NCBI GenBank assembly: GCA_900772565.1
Contig: CAAHET010000206.1
Coordinates: forward strand, 1-8,238
Length of the DNA stretch: 8,238 nt
Source of the DNA: an uncultured Faecalibacterium sp.
GTDB taxonomy: Bacteria; Bacillota; Clostridia; Oscillospirales; Ruminococcaceae
Direction of reading: 5' to 3'
The notes below the pieces were generated by a model. That model saw only the letters and a program-made list of their open reading frames with translations, made no database searches and was not told the DNA's origin. The position numbers and the translations under genes were made by a program. Below, piece by piece: positions 1 to 5,667 of the stretch (positions are counted from its first letter, which is position 1; the number at the start of each line of letters is the position of its first letter).

Positions 1-123
1 CAAGCACAAGCGGGATTTAAGGCAAATAGCCGCAGGAATCCTTTGTGGATTTCAAGGCTGTTTAACGCAAAATCCAGCTGTGCTTGTAGAAATAGACTAA
101 ATTTTCGACTTTTCAGATACACC
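1..123. other. Gene-free left edge with imperfect inverted repeat
   Basis: No credible coding region was found downstream of the GGDEF-like gene. The stretch has a nested imperfect inverted repeat: CAAGCACA (1-8) pairs with TGTGCTTG (79-86), then GGATTT (13-18) pairs with AAATCC (70-75), and a small inner hairpin forms from GAATCC and GGATTTC around base 40-50. The outer arm starts at base 1 and may extend beyond the window. No U-tract follows on either strand, so it is not a convincing terminator. It could be the end of a mobile element or a structured RNA; I cannot tell which. Confidence 0.35.
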
Positions 124-930
124 CTAGCAGATCTTATTGCCGCCGGAGATCTGGATGCCGCGCAGCCGCTCGTCACAGATGGCGTACAGACGCTGCCAGC
201 AGTTGGCGGCGCTGTCCAGCTCGTCCAGCCCTGCCACTGCGACGCTCAGGGTGAAAGGCACCCGCTTCATCATACCCATGGAGGTAACGCACTCGTGGGG
301 CATTTCGGCGTAGATGTTCCGCATCTGCTGTGCCAGCTGCCCGCCGTCCAAGTCCAGACAGCCCACCACAAAGGTGGTGCCGGTCAGGCGGCAGACGATC
401 TGACTGCCCGGGATGTCGAAATACTTTTTCCACTGGTTTGCCACAAAGCAGATCAGCTGATCCATCACCGGCTGACCGTAGGTGTCCCGCAGCTGTGCAC
501 CGTGATCCAGCGATATCAGCGCCACAGCGGCCTTGCGCCCCTGCTGTGCCCAGCGGTCCAGCTCGGCTGCGATCACGGTCTCCAGATAGCGGCGGTTGTA
601 CACGCCGGAAAGAAAATCGTGGGTCAGATCCTCGCGGCACAGCTCCCGCTCGCGGGCGCTCATGCGCTCCTCCGGCAGCAGGTTGCCTGCCAGCGGGGCA
701 GACATGGTGATCCGCCACAGCTTGCCGTCTGCCCGCACCGTGCGGTGCAGCACGCAGCTTACCCGGCCGTTGCACAGGGTATAGCTTACCTGCAAGCCTT
801 CGTCCTGCCAGCCGGTGTCCTGTGGTAACTCGTCCAGCAATACCGTTTCAAACGCAGTCTGTGCGCCCTCGGCAAAGGTGTGCAGATCCTGCTCTGTCCA
901 TTCTCTGTCCATCTGTAATTTCCCCATCAT
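124..930 (-). CDS. Degenerate GGDEF-domain protein, probably not a diguanylate cyclase
   Basis: This 268-residue protein has a C-terminal GGDEF-type fold. Residues 102-114 (LTHDFLSGVYNRR) match the D-x-LTGLYNRR entry motif, LISLDH (138-143) matches the metal-binding LDIDHFK strand, and the end (about 254-268) resembles the usual closing helix. The signature itself is lost: RLTGTTF at 181-187 replaces RxGGDEF, so the acidic residues needed to make c-di-GMP are absent. By family knowledge it should be inactive as a cyclase; a binding or scaffold role is inference. The first roughly 100 residues contain no domain I recognise, no membrane segment and no signal peptide. I chose ATG 930 because a GGCGG lies 9 bases upstream; ATG 927, ATG 912 (GGGGA 8 bases upstream) and a TTG at 978 are alternatives. 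Its own extended -10 promoter lies upstream, in the gap after malQ. Confidence 0.75.
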   Translation of the reverse strand: MMGKLQMDREWTEQDLHTFAEGAQTAFETVLLDELPQDTGWQDEGLQVSYTLCNGRVSCVLHRTVRADGKLWRITMSAPLAGNLLPEERMSARERELCREDLTHDFLSGVYNRRYLETVIAAELDRWAQQGRKAAVALISLDHGAQLRDTYGQPVMDQLICFVANQWKKYFDIPGSQIVCRLTGTTFVVGCLDLDGGQLAQQMRNIYAEMPHECVTSMGMMKRVPFTLSVAVAGLDELDSAANCWQRLYAICDERLRGIQISGGNKIC

Positions 931-997
931 CCGTACGCGCCGCCGCTTCCGACGGGCAAAATTCCGATCTTCCCGCAAAATCCGGGAACATACGACT

Positions 998-1026
998 ATT
1001 ATACCATCAAAATACAGATTTTTCCA
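998..1026 (-). promoter_or_regulatory. Predicted promoter of the GGDEF-like gene
   Basis: On the minus strand TATAAT (1003-998) is preceded by TGG, giving an extended -10, and by TGGAAA (1026-1021) as a weak -35 at 17 bases spacing. Transcription would start near 991. It lies just after the malQ stop codon, so the gene can be expressed independently of malQ. No hairpin plus U-tract terminator separates the two genes, so read-through from malQ is also possible. Confidence 0.6.
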
Positions 1027-1066
1027 GCAAAACGCACAAATTTCTACGGCAGATTTTACAATTCTG

Positions 1067-2644
1067 TCAAATTGCTAATTCTTTCACGTTTTGAGCGTCT
1101 GCATTGCAGCGGCAGTATACGGCACACTCGGCTTCGATCTGTGCGGCAAGGGCTTTGGTGTCAAAACCGGCCTTGGCGCGCCATGCCCAGTTGCCGCCCA
1201 GCTTGCCCGGGGTGTTCAGGTGTGCTTCGGCACCCAGACCCAGCCAGTCGTACATGGGAATGATGGCACGGTCCGCCACCGAGCCCAGCGCCGCCCGCAG
1301 CAGGGCGGTGCGCGCGGCGGCGGTCTTGACCGCAGCCACCTCCTTGGCGGTAGGCTTGCAGGAGGTCAGGTGCAGGTAGGCAGCAGCGGTGGCCTTTTCC
1401 TTTTCGGAAGCGCCGTTCTCCCACCAGTCGGTCAGGGTGGTGTTGTCGTGGGTGCCGGGGTAGACTACGCCGTTCTTGACGTGGTTATGGGGCAGATACT
1501 CGTTGTCCCCGCCGCCAAAGGCGAATTGCAGCACCTTCATGCCCGGGAAGGTGCTGTCGGCCAGCAGCTTGCGCACGCTGGGGAACAACTCGCCCAAGTC
1601 CTCGGCGATGATGGGCAGCTTGCCCAGTGCGGCTTCCAGTGCATCGAACAGCTCCATGCCGGGGCCGTTCTCCCACTTGCCGGTGCGGGCGGTGGGGCTG
1701 GTGGCCGGGATGGCCCAGTAGGTGTCAAAGCCGCGGAAGTGGTCGATGCGCAGCAGGTCATAGATGCCCAGTGCGTGGCGCACCCGCTGGATCCACCATG
1801 CGTAGCCGGTCTTTTTGTGGTATGCCCAGTCGTACAGGGGGTTGCCCCACAGCTGGCCGTCTGCGGAGAAGTAGTCCGGCGGGCAGCCTGCCACCCGGGC
1901 AAAGCGGCCGTCGGCGTCCAGCTCAAACAGCTTGCCGCCCACCCATGCGTCCACCGAGTCGGCAGAGACGTAGATAGGGATATCGCCCAGGATCTGCACG
2001 CCCTTCTCGTTGGCGTAGGCTTTGACCGCCTGCCACTGGACGCTGAACTTGTACTGCACGAACTTCCAGAAGCCGATCTCCTCTTCATTTGCGGCAGCAA
2101 AGGCGGCCAGCGCGGCCTTGTCGCGGCGGCGGTAGGGCGCGTCCCACTCCACCCAGTTCTTCATCTTGTTGGCTACCTTCAGCGCCATGTACAGGGCATA
2201 GTCCTCCAGCCAGTCCTCGTTGGCAAGGGTAAAGGCGTAGTAGTCGTCAGGGTAGTAGTAGGCACAGCCGTGCAGCCCGGCGCACTGGCTGCGCCATGCG
2301 GCGTAGGCCTTGCGCAGCACCGCAAAGCGGCTGACGTACAAAGTGCCGTAGTCCACCTCCAGCGGGTCTTTCCCCCAGCTTTCTGCCTTGAGGTCTGCGG
2401 CGGTCAGCAGACCCTCTTTTTCCAGCGTTTCCAAATCCACAAAATAGGGGTTGCCCGCAAAGGCAGAGCAGCTCTGGTAGGGGCTGTCGCCGTAGCCGGT
2501 GGGGCTGAGCGGCAGCAGCTGCCAGATCGTTTGCCCTGCCGCAGACAGGAAATCCACAAATTGAAATGCCGCCTTGCCAAAGCAGCCGATCCCGTAAGGG
2601 CCGGGCAGACTGGATACCGGCATCAGAATACCACTTTCACGCAT
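1067..2644 (-). CDS. malQ: 4-alpha-glucanotransferase (amylomaltase, GH77)
   Basis: A 525-residue cytoplasmic enzyme that moves alpha-1,4-glucan segments between maltodextrins and releases glucose, in maltose, starch and glycogen metabolism. Its length is typical of the short bacterial amylomaltases. The GH77 motifs are all present: the N-terminal SSLPGPYGIG (11-20) and SPYQSCSAFAGNPYFVD (54-70), nucleophile D301 in RIDHFRG, acid/base E348 in IIAEDLG, and D400 in YPGTHDNT, with spacing as in Thermus amylomaltase. LNTPGKLGGNWAWR near 476-489 is the usual C-terminal block. The start is ATG 2644, with GAGGAAGG about 9 bases upstream. It is transcribed alone from the promoter at 2695-2723 and diverges from the alaX direction; no transporter or regulator of maltose use lies in the window. 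Confidence 0.97.
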   Translation of the reverse strand: MRESGILMPVSSLPGPYGIGCFGKAAFQFVDFLSAAGQTIWQLLPLSPTGYGDSPYQSCSAFAGNPYFVDLETLEKEGLLTAADLKAESWGKDPLEVDYGTLYVSRFAVLRKAYAAWRSQCAGLHGCAYYYPDDYYAFTLANEDWLEDYALYMALKVANKMKNWVEWDAPYRRRDKAALAAFAAANEEEIGFWKFVQYKFSVQWQAVKAYANEKGVQILGDIPIYVSADSVDAWVGGKLFELDADGRFARVAGCPPDYFSADGQLWGNPLYDWAYHKKTGYAWWIQRVRHALGIYDLLRIDHFRGFDTYWAIPATSPTARTGKWENGPGMELFDALEAALGKLPIIAEDLGELFPSVRKLLADSTFPGMKVLQFAFGGGDNEYLPHNHVKNGVVYPGTHDNTTLTDWWENGASEKEKATAAAYLHLTSCKPTAKEVAAVKTAAARTALLRAALGSVADRAIIPMYDWLGLGAEAHLNTPGKLGGNWAWRAKAGFDTKALAAQIEAECAVYCRCNADAQNVKELAI

Positions 2645-2694
2645 GATCCGTTACCTTCCTCGCTGTCAATTTTCGGGAATATTCGTTGATTCCT

Positions 2695-2723
2695 ATCATA
2701 ACATAACTGTAAACTATTTTCCA
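2695..2723 (-). promoter_or_regulatory. Predicted malQ promoter
   Basis: Minus-strand TGGAAA (2723-2718), a 17-base spacer and TATGAT (2700-2695) give a plausible sigma-A promoter with a start near 2688, leaving a leader of about 44 bases before the malQ ATG. The -35 hexamer and spacing are the same as in the promoter of the GGDEF-like gene. I saw no clear operator such as a CcpA cre site. Confidence 0.5.
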
Positions 2724-2745
2724 CAGGCAAAAATCGTGGTATACT
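2718..2745 (+). promoter_or_regulatory. Predicted divergent plus-strand promoter toward alaX
   Basis: TATACT (2740-2745) preceded by TGG makes an extended -10. TTTCCA (2718-2723), the complement of the malQ -35, lies 16 bases upstream as a weak -35. Transcription would start near 2752 and cross all six repeat units before alaX, giving a leader of about 540 bases. This is the only plausible promoter I see ahead of alaX. Confidence 0.4.
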
Positions 2746-2792
2746 GAAAAAGATGACGCTTTGGGATGGTTCGTTCGCCGCAAGCATCCTCG

Positions 2793-2832
2793 CCCTCTCA
2801 GTCGCTGCGCGCCAGCTCCCCCAAGGGGGCGC
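2793..2832 (-). repeat. Palindromic repeat unit R1
   Basis: Minus orientation. It has the family arms CCCTCTCAGTC and CCAGCTCCCCCAAGGGGG around a short central hairpin (near-pairing GTCGC / GCGCC, loop TGC). It is a shorter-loop form of the unit. Confidence 0.75.
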
Positions 2833-2836
2833 TTAA

Positions 2837-2887
2837 CTCCCTCAGGCAAAACCTGACGGTTTTGCCAGCTCCCTCTGGGAGGGAGCC
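2837..2887 (-). repeat. Palindromic repeat unit R2 with perfect 9-bp stem
   Basis: Minus orientation, with arms CTCCCTCAG and CAGCTCCCTCTGGGAGG. The centre is a perfect hairpin: GGCAAAACC (2845-2853), loop TGAC, GGTTTTGCC (2858-2866). The stem sequence is unlike any other copy, yet pairing is complete. No U-tract follows on either strand, so a simple terminator is unlikely. Confidence 0.75.
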
Positions 2888-2939
2888 TTTGGCATGGCGG
2901 GAAAGTTTGCGGCTAAACAGCAAAGTGCTTGTCCGGGAG

Positions 2940-2994
2940 TACCCCTTCCGTCTGCTCCCGCTGGTCGCAGCCACCTTCCCCAAGGGGACGGCTT
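2940..2994 (-). repeat. Palindromic repeat unit R3
   Basis: Minus orientation, with arms ACCCCTTCCGTC and CCACCTTCCCCAAGGGGACG. The central hairpin is CTGC / GCAG (2952-2955 and 2967-2970) with an 11-base loop. It pairs in inverted orientation with R4 across a 35-base spacer. Confidence 0.8.
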
Positions 2995-3019
2995 CAACGG
3001 TGGCGATAAAGTTTCCGGC
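2990..3019 (+). repeat. 30-base direct repeat in repeat-pair spacer, copy 1
   Basis: It matches 3139-3168 at 29 of 30 bases. Its core is GGTGGCGATAAAGTTTCCGG. It fills most of the spacer between the inverted units R3 and R4. Confidence 0.85.
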
Positions 3020-3029
3020 GCAGCTCAAA

Positions 3030-3083
3030 GGCGTCCCCTTGGGGGAGCTGGCGAGCGCAGCGAGACTGAGGGGGTATTGGGGC
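3030..3083 (+). repeat. Palindromic repeat unit R4
   Basis: Plus orientation. The left arm (3030-3052) and right arm GACTGAGGGGGTATTGGGGC (3064-3083) are identical to those of R10, 3.8 kb away, while the 11-base centre GAGCGCAGCGA differs. The stem next to the loop is only partly paired (GGC against GAC). Confidence 0.85.
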
Positions 3084-3094
3084 TAACGGGAGCT

Positions 3095-3142
3095 GCCCCT
3101 CATCCGGCGCTGCGCACCACCTTCCCCCGGTGGGTGAAGGCT
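3095..3142 (-). repeat. Palindromic repeat unit R5
   Basis: Minus orientation: GCCCCTCATCC, then central hairpin GGCGC / GCACC with loop TGC (one G-U pair), then ACCTTCCCCCGGTGGG. It forms an inverted pair with R6. Confidence 0.75.
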
Positions 3143-3168
3143 TCAGCGGTGGCGATAAAGTTTCCGGC
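3139..3168 (+). repeat. 30-base direct repeat in repeat-pair spacer, copy 2
   Basis: It matches 2990-3019 with one difference. It sits in the spacer between inverted units R5 and R6, so the two neighbouring pairs share spacer sequence as well as arms. Confidence 0.85.
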
Positions 3169-3195
3169 TTAAGTGCAAAGTGTGCGGGAGTGCTA

Positions 3196-3258
3196 AAGCC
3201 GTCCCCTTGGGGAAGGTGGATTGCCGCAAAGCGGCAAGACGGAAGGGGTATTTTGCGC
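3196..3258 (+). repeat. Palindromic repeat unit R6
   Basis: Plus orientation, with arms AAGCCGTCCCCTTGGGGAAG and ACGGAAGGGGTA, which match R3 inverted. The central hairpin is TTGCCGC (3221-3227), AAA, GCGGCAA (3231-3237), perfectly paired. It ends about 20 bases before the alaX ribosome binding site. Confidence 0.8.
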
Positions 3259-3295
3259 ATTTTCAATCGTTCTATCTACAGGAGGTACTCGCGCT

Positions 3296-4477
3296 ATGCA
3301 GCGCACAGAAAAATACTTTGAGCAGGACGCTTTCCGCACGGAATGCGAAAGCGTCATTCTTGCCGCAGAGCCGGACGAAAAAACCGGCGGCGGGCGCATT
3401 GCGCTGGACGGCACGGTGTTCTACCCGGAGGGCGGCGGTCAGCCTGCCGACCGGGGCACTTTGACCCTGCCGGACGGCAGGGTGCTGCAGGTGCTGGACG
3501 TCCACGAGCAGGCGGGCGTCATCTGGCACACGGTGGATGTCCTGCCCGCTGCCGCAGCGCCCGGCGCGGCCGTTGCCGGCTGCATCGACTGGGATTGGCG
3601 GTTCGATAAGATGCAGCAGCACACCGGCGAGCATATCCTCTCCGGCATTTTGCACCAGATGTTCGGGGCGGAGAATGTGGGCTTCCATGTGGGCAGCGAG
3701 GTGGTGCGCATGGACACCAGCGTGCCCATCAGCCCCGAGGGGCTGCGGCAGGCTGAGCTTGCCGCCAACCGCATCGTGTGGCAGGATGTGCCGGTGCTCA
3801 TCAGCTACCCCACCCGGGAGGAGCTTGCCGCCCTTGTCTACCGCTCCAAAAAGGAGATCGAGGGACAGGTGCGCATCGTGACCATCCCGGGTGCGGACGT
3901 CTGCGCCTGCTGCGGCACCCACACCCGCACCACCGGTCAGGTGGGGCAGATCAAGATCCTTGCCAGCGAGAACTACAAGGGCGGTGTGCGGCTGAGCGTA
4001 GTGTGCGGCGCCCGTGCGCTGGCGGCGGCACAGGCCATGCGCGCCCGGCAGGCGGAGATCGGTGCGCTGCTCTCTGCCAAGGCCGACCAGACCGCTGTGG
4101 CGGTACACCGGGTCTATGACGAGTATACCGCGCTCAAGTTTACACATTTCGGACTGTGCAGCCAGCTGTTTGATGCCCTTGCGCAGCTGACCGCGCCCGA
4201 TGCAGACGCCATCCGCACCCTGCCGGGGCTGGACCCGGACGGGCTGCACCGGCTGGCTGTCCGTCTGACCGAAGCCACTACCGGCCTGTGCGCCGCCCTG
4301 ACCCCCACCGAAAAGGGCACCGGCTACTGCCTTGCCCGGCGGGACGGCGATGTGCGCGCCCTGACCAAAGCGCTGAACGCCGCCCTGAACGGACGCGGCG
4401 GCGGCAAGCCCGGCATCTGTCAGGGCAGCTGCGCCGCCACCCCGGAGCAGGTGGAAGCGTTTTTGCGGGGAAGATGA
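3296..4477 (+). CDS. AlaX-type alanyl-tRNA editing hydrolase
   Basis: A 393-residue cytoplasmic protein related to the editing half of alanyl-tRNA synthetase, with no aminoacylation domain. Family members hydrolyse mischarged Ser-tRNA(Ala) (and Gly-tRNA(Ala)). VFYPEGGGQPADRG (41-54) is the N-terminal barrel motif. QHTGEHILSG (108-117) and CCGTH (205-209) supply the zinc site H109, H113, C205, H209. The C-terminal part ends in a DHHA1-like segment with GGGKPGICQGS (368-378), like GGGKPDMAQGG of AlaRS. The length fits the long AlaX class. The start is ATG 3296, with GGAGG (3281-3285) 10 bases upstream; an in-frame upstream extension to 3221 runs through repeat R6 and has no ribosome binding site. 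The stop codon is followed immediately by repeat unit R7. trmB is next downstream and also acts on tRNA. Confidence 0.93.
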   Translation: MQRTEKYFEQDAFRTECESVILAAEPDEKTGGGRIALDGTVFYPEGGGQPADRGTLTLPDGRVLQVLDVHEQAGVIWHTVDVLPAAAAPGAAVAGCIDWDWRFDKMQQHTGEHILSGILHQMFGAENVGFHVGSEVVRMDTSVPISPEGLRQAELAANRIVWQDVPVLISYPTREELAALVYRSKKEIEGQVRIVTIPGADVCACCGTHTRTTGQVGQIKILASENYKGGVRLSVVCGARALAAAQAMRARQAEIGALLSAKADQTAVAVHRVYDEYTALKFTHFGLCSQLFDALAQLTAPDADAIRTLPGLDPDGLHRLAVRLTEATTGLCAALTPTEKGTGYCLARRDGDVRALTKALNAALNGRGGGKPGICQGSCAATPEQVEAFLRGR

Positions 4478-4552
4478 CCCCCTCAGCCTCACTTCGTTCG
4501 GCAGATTCCCCCTTTTGTCGCTGCGCGACATCTTCCCCCGGAGCGGGGGAAG
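4478..4552 (-). repeat. Double palindromic repeat unit R7, abutting the alaX stop
   Basis: Minus orientation, starting at the base after the alaX stop codon. It contains three hairpins: GCC / GGC with an 11-base loop (4486-4502), GTCGC-TGC-GCGAC (4517-4529), and the 9-bp palindrome CTTCCCCCG-GAG-CGGGGGAAG (4532-4552). Its right 28 bases (4527-4554) are an exact inverted match to 7083-7110 in R12. Confidence 0.85.
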
Positions 4553-4609
4553 TCGGCCCTCAAGGGGACGCCTTTATGCGATGCCGAAAACTTTCCCTCC
4601 TTGGAATAA

Positions 4610-4660
4610 GGCGCCCCCTTGGGGGAGCTGGCTGCGCGTGAAACAAGCAGCCTGAGGGGG
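4610..4660 (+). repeat. Palindromic repeat unit R8
   Basis: Plus orientation: GGCGCCCCCTTGGGGGAGCT, then hairpin GGCTGC / GCAGCC (4630-4635 and 4647-4652) with an 11-base loop, then TGAGGGGG. The spacer between R7 and R8 holds a partial arm (CCCTCAAGGGGACGCC, 4557-4572) and GCCGAAAACTTT, the inverted core of the spacer repeat seen upstream of alaX. Confidence 0.8.
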
Positions 4661-4712
4661 TAAAAAACAAAAACTACTGCGTTTCACACAACATCAAGGA
4701 GAACAACAAACT

Positions 4713-5480
4713 ATGAGAATGCGTTTCAAACCCTATGCCCACGACGAACTGATGGCCGCGGATTTCCATGTGCACGAGCCCCTCATCTGGGGCGGCAAAT
4801 GGCACGGCCAGTACGCCCGCCCGGAGCAGCCCTTTATTCTGGAACTGGGCTGCGGCAAGGGCGGCTTCATCTCCCAGCTGGCCTGCGCCCACCCGGAAAA
4901 CAACTATCTGGGCATCGACATCACCGACAAGGTGCTCATCCTTGCCAAGCGCAAAATCGAAGCCGCCTATCAGGCAGCGGGACGTCCCGTCGACAACGTG
5001 AAGATCATGAGCACCGATATCGAGCGCATCAAGGGCGTCATCACCCCGGAGGATGAAGTCAGCCGCATCTACATCAACTTCTGCAACCCGTGGAGCAAGA
5101 ACGACTCCTCCCACAAGCACCGCCTTACCTACCCGCGCCAGCTCATTGCCTACCGCGAGTTCCTGAAAGACGGCGGCGAGATCTACTTCAAGACCGATGA
5201 CGATGATCTGTTCCGGGACAGCGTGGAGTACTTCCCCGCTTCCGGCTACGATATCGAGTGGATCACCTACGACCTGCACGAAAACGAGCCGGAATGGAAC
5301 ATCCGCACCGAGCACGAGGGAATGTTCACCGAGATGGGCATTAAAATCAAGGCGCTCATCGCCCGCAAAAAGCCCGGTGCCGACAGCGTGACATGGGTGG
5401 ACCCCAAGGTGCTCAAGCGGATGGCGCGGGAAGCTGCCGCCGCCGAAGCCGCCGCGCAGGAAGGCGAAGCCAATGTCTGA
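4713..5480 (+). CDS. trmB: tRNA (guanine-N7-)-methyltransferase
   Basis: A 255-residue SAM-dependent enzyme that makes m7G at position 46 of the tRNA variable loop. LELGCGKGGF (43-52) is the SAM-binding motif I, GIDI (67-70) follows the next strand, and INFCNPWSKNDSSHKHRLTY (121-140) is the TrmB signature that is usually NFxDPWPKxRHxKRRL. FKTDDDDLF (159-167) and TEHEGMFTEMGIKI (199-212) are the remaining family blocks. The signature is slightly unusual, with S for P and NDSSHKH for the basic RHxKR stretch. A short alanine-rich tail (240-248) follows the fold. The start is ATG 4713, with AAGGAGA (4696-4702) 10 bases upstream. I see no strong promoter between alaX and trmB, so co-transcription with alaX through R7-R8 is likely. 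The last 8 bases overlap the next small gene. Confidence 0.95.
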   Translation: MRMRFKPYAHDELMAADFHVHEPLIWGGKWHGQYARPEQPFILELGCGKGGFISQLACAHPENNYLGIDITDKVLILAKRKIEAAYQAAGRPVDNVKIMSTDIERIKGVITPEDEVSRIYINFCNPWSKNDSSHKHRLTYPRQLIAYREFLKDGGEIYFKTDDDDLFRDSVEYFPASGYDIEWITYDLHENEPEWNIRTEHEGMFTEMGIKIKALIARKKPGADSVTWVDPKVLKRMAREAAAAEAAAQEGEANV

Positions 5481-5652
5481 CCCCTGTGAGCTGTGCCTGA
5501 ATAATGTTCAGGACGAATACGGCAGCTATTACTGTGCGCAGGGCGCTGCGCTGGACGAGGACGAGATGGCGCGCTATCTTGCCCGCAATACCGCTGCCTG
5601 TCCCTTTTTTGAGCCGGGGGACGAGTACAAGATCGTATCCAAACAGAACTGA
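5473..5652 (+). CDS. Small four-cysteine protein, probably DUF6472 family
   Basis: A 59-residue acidic protein beginning MSDPCELCLNNV and ending DEYKIVSKQN. Cysteines at 5, 8, 21 and 43 (CxxC-x12-C-x21-C) suggest a small metal-binding fold, possibly zinc; this is inference. The CxxC start, the acidic LDEDEM (29-34 region) and the CPFFEPGDEYKIV end resemble, from memory, the uncharacterised Clostridia family DUF6472; I could not check this. ATG 5473 lies inside the last codons of trmB in another frame, with AGGAAGG (5458-5464) 8 bases upstream, so translation is probably coupled to trmB. The next gene starts 15 bases after its stop. No signal peptide or membrane segment is seen. Confidence 0.82.
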   Translation: MSDPCELCLNNVQDEYGSYYCAQGAALDEDEMARYLARNTAACPFFEPGDEYKIVSKQN

Positions 5653-5667
5653 AGAACGGAGGTGCTC

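Larger units (their letters stand above)
2645..3295. other. 651-base intergenic space: divergent promoters plus six repeat units
   Basis: No gene is supported here. The left end holds the malQ ribosome binding site and two divergent promoters. From 2793 to 3258 it is nearly filled by six units of the G/C-run repeat family, with linker sequence between them. The last bases carry the alaX ribosome binding site GGAGG (3281-3285). Open frames across this space start and stop inside repeat arms and have no independent ribosome binding sites. Confidence 0.8.

Noticed and set aside
931..978. TTG 978 start adding 16 residues to the GGDEF-like protein
   Set aside because: It would leave a leader of only about 13 bases after the predicted transcription start, has no good ribosome binding site, and adds an Arg-rich stretch.
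1091..2689. Long plus-strand open frame (532 codons) opposite malQ
   Set aside because: It is antisense to a clear malQ with intact catalytic motifs. The translation is low-complexity and matches no family; GC-rich codons create long shadow frames.
2837..2887. R2 hairpin as an intrinsic terminator
   Set aside because: The stem is strong but followed by G- or C-rich arm sequence on both strands rather than a U-tract.
2793..3258. CRISPR array
   Set aside because: The repeats alternate in orientation, vary in length and have no uniform spacers; no cas gene is present.
3272..4531. Minus-strand open frame (419 codons) opposite alaX
   Set aside because: It is antisense to alaX, whose zinc-site motifs are intact, and begins inside repeat R7.
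5662..5667. GTG at 5662 as start of the CmpB-family gene
   Set aside because: It overlaps the GGAGG ribosome binding site; ATG 5668 is correctly spaced from it.
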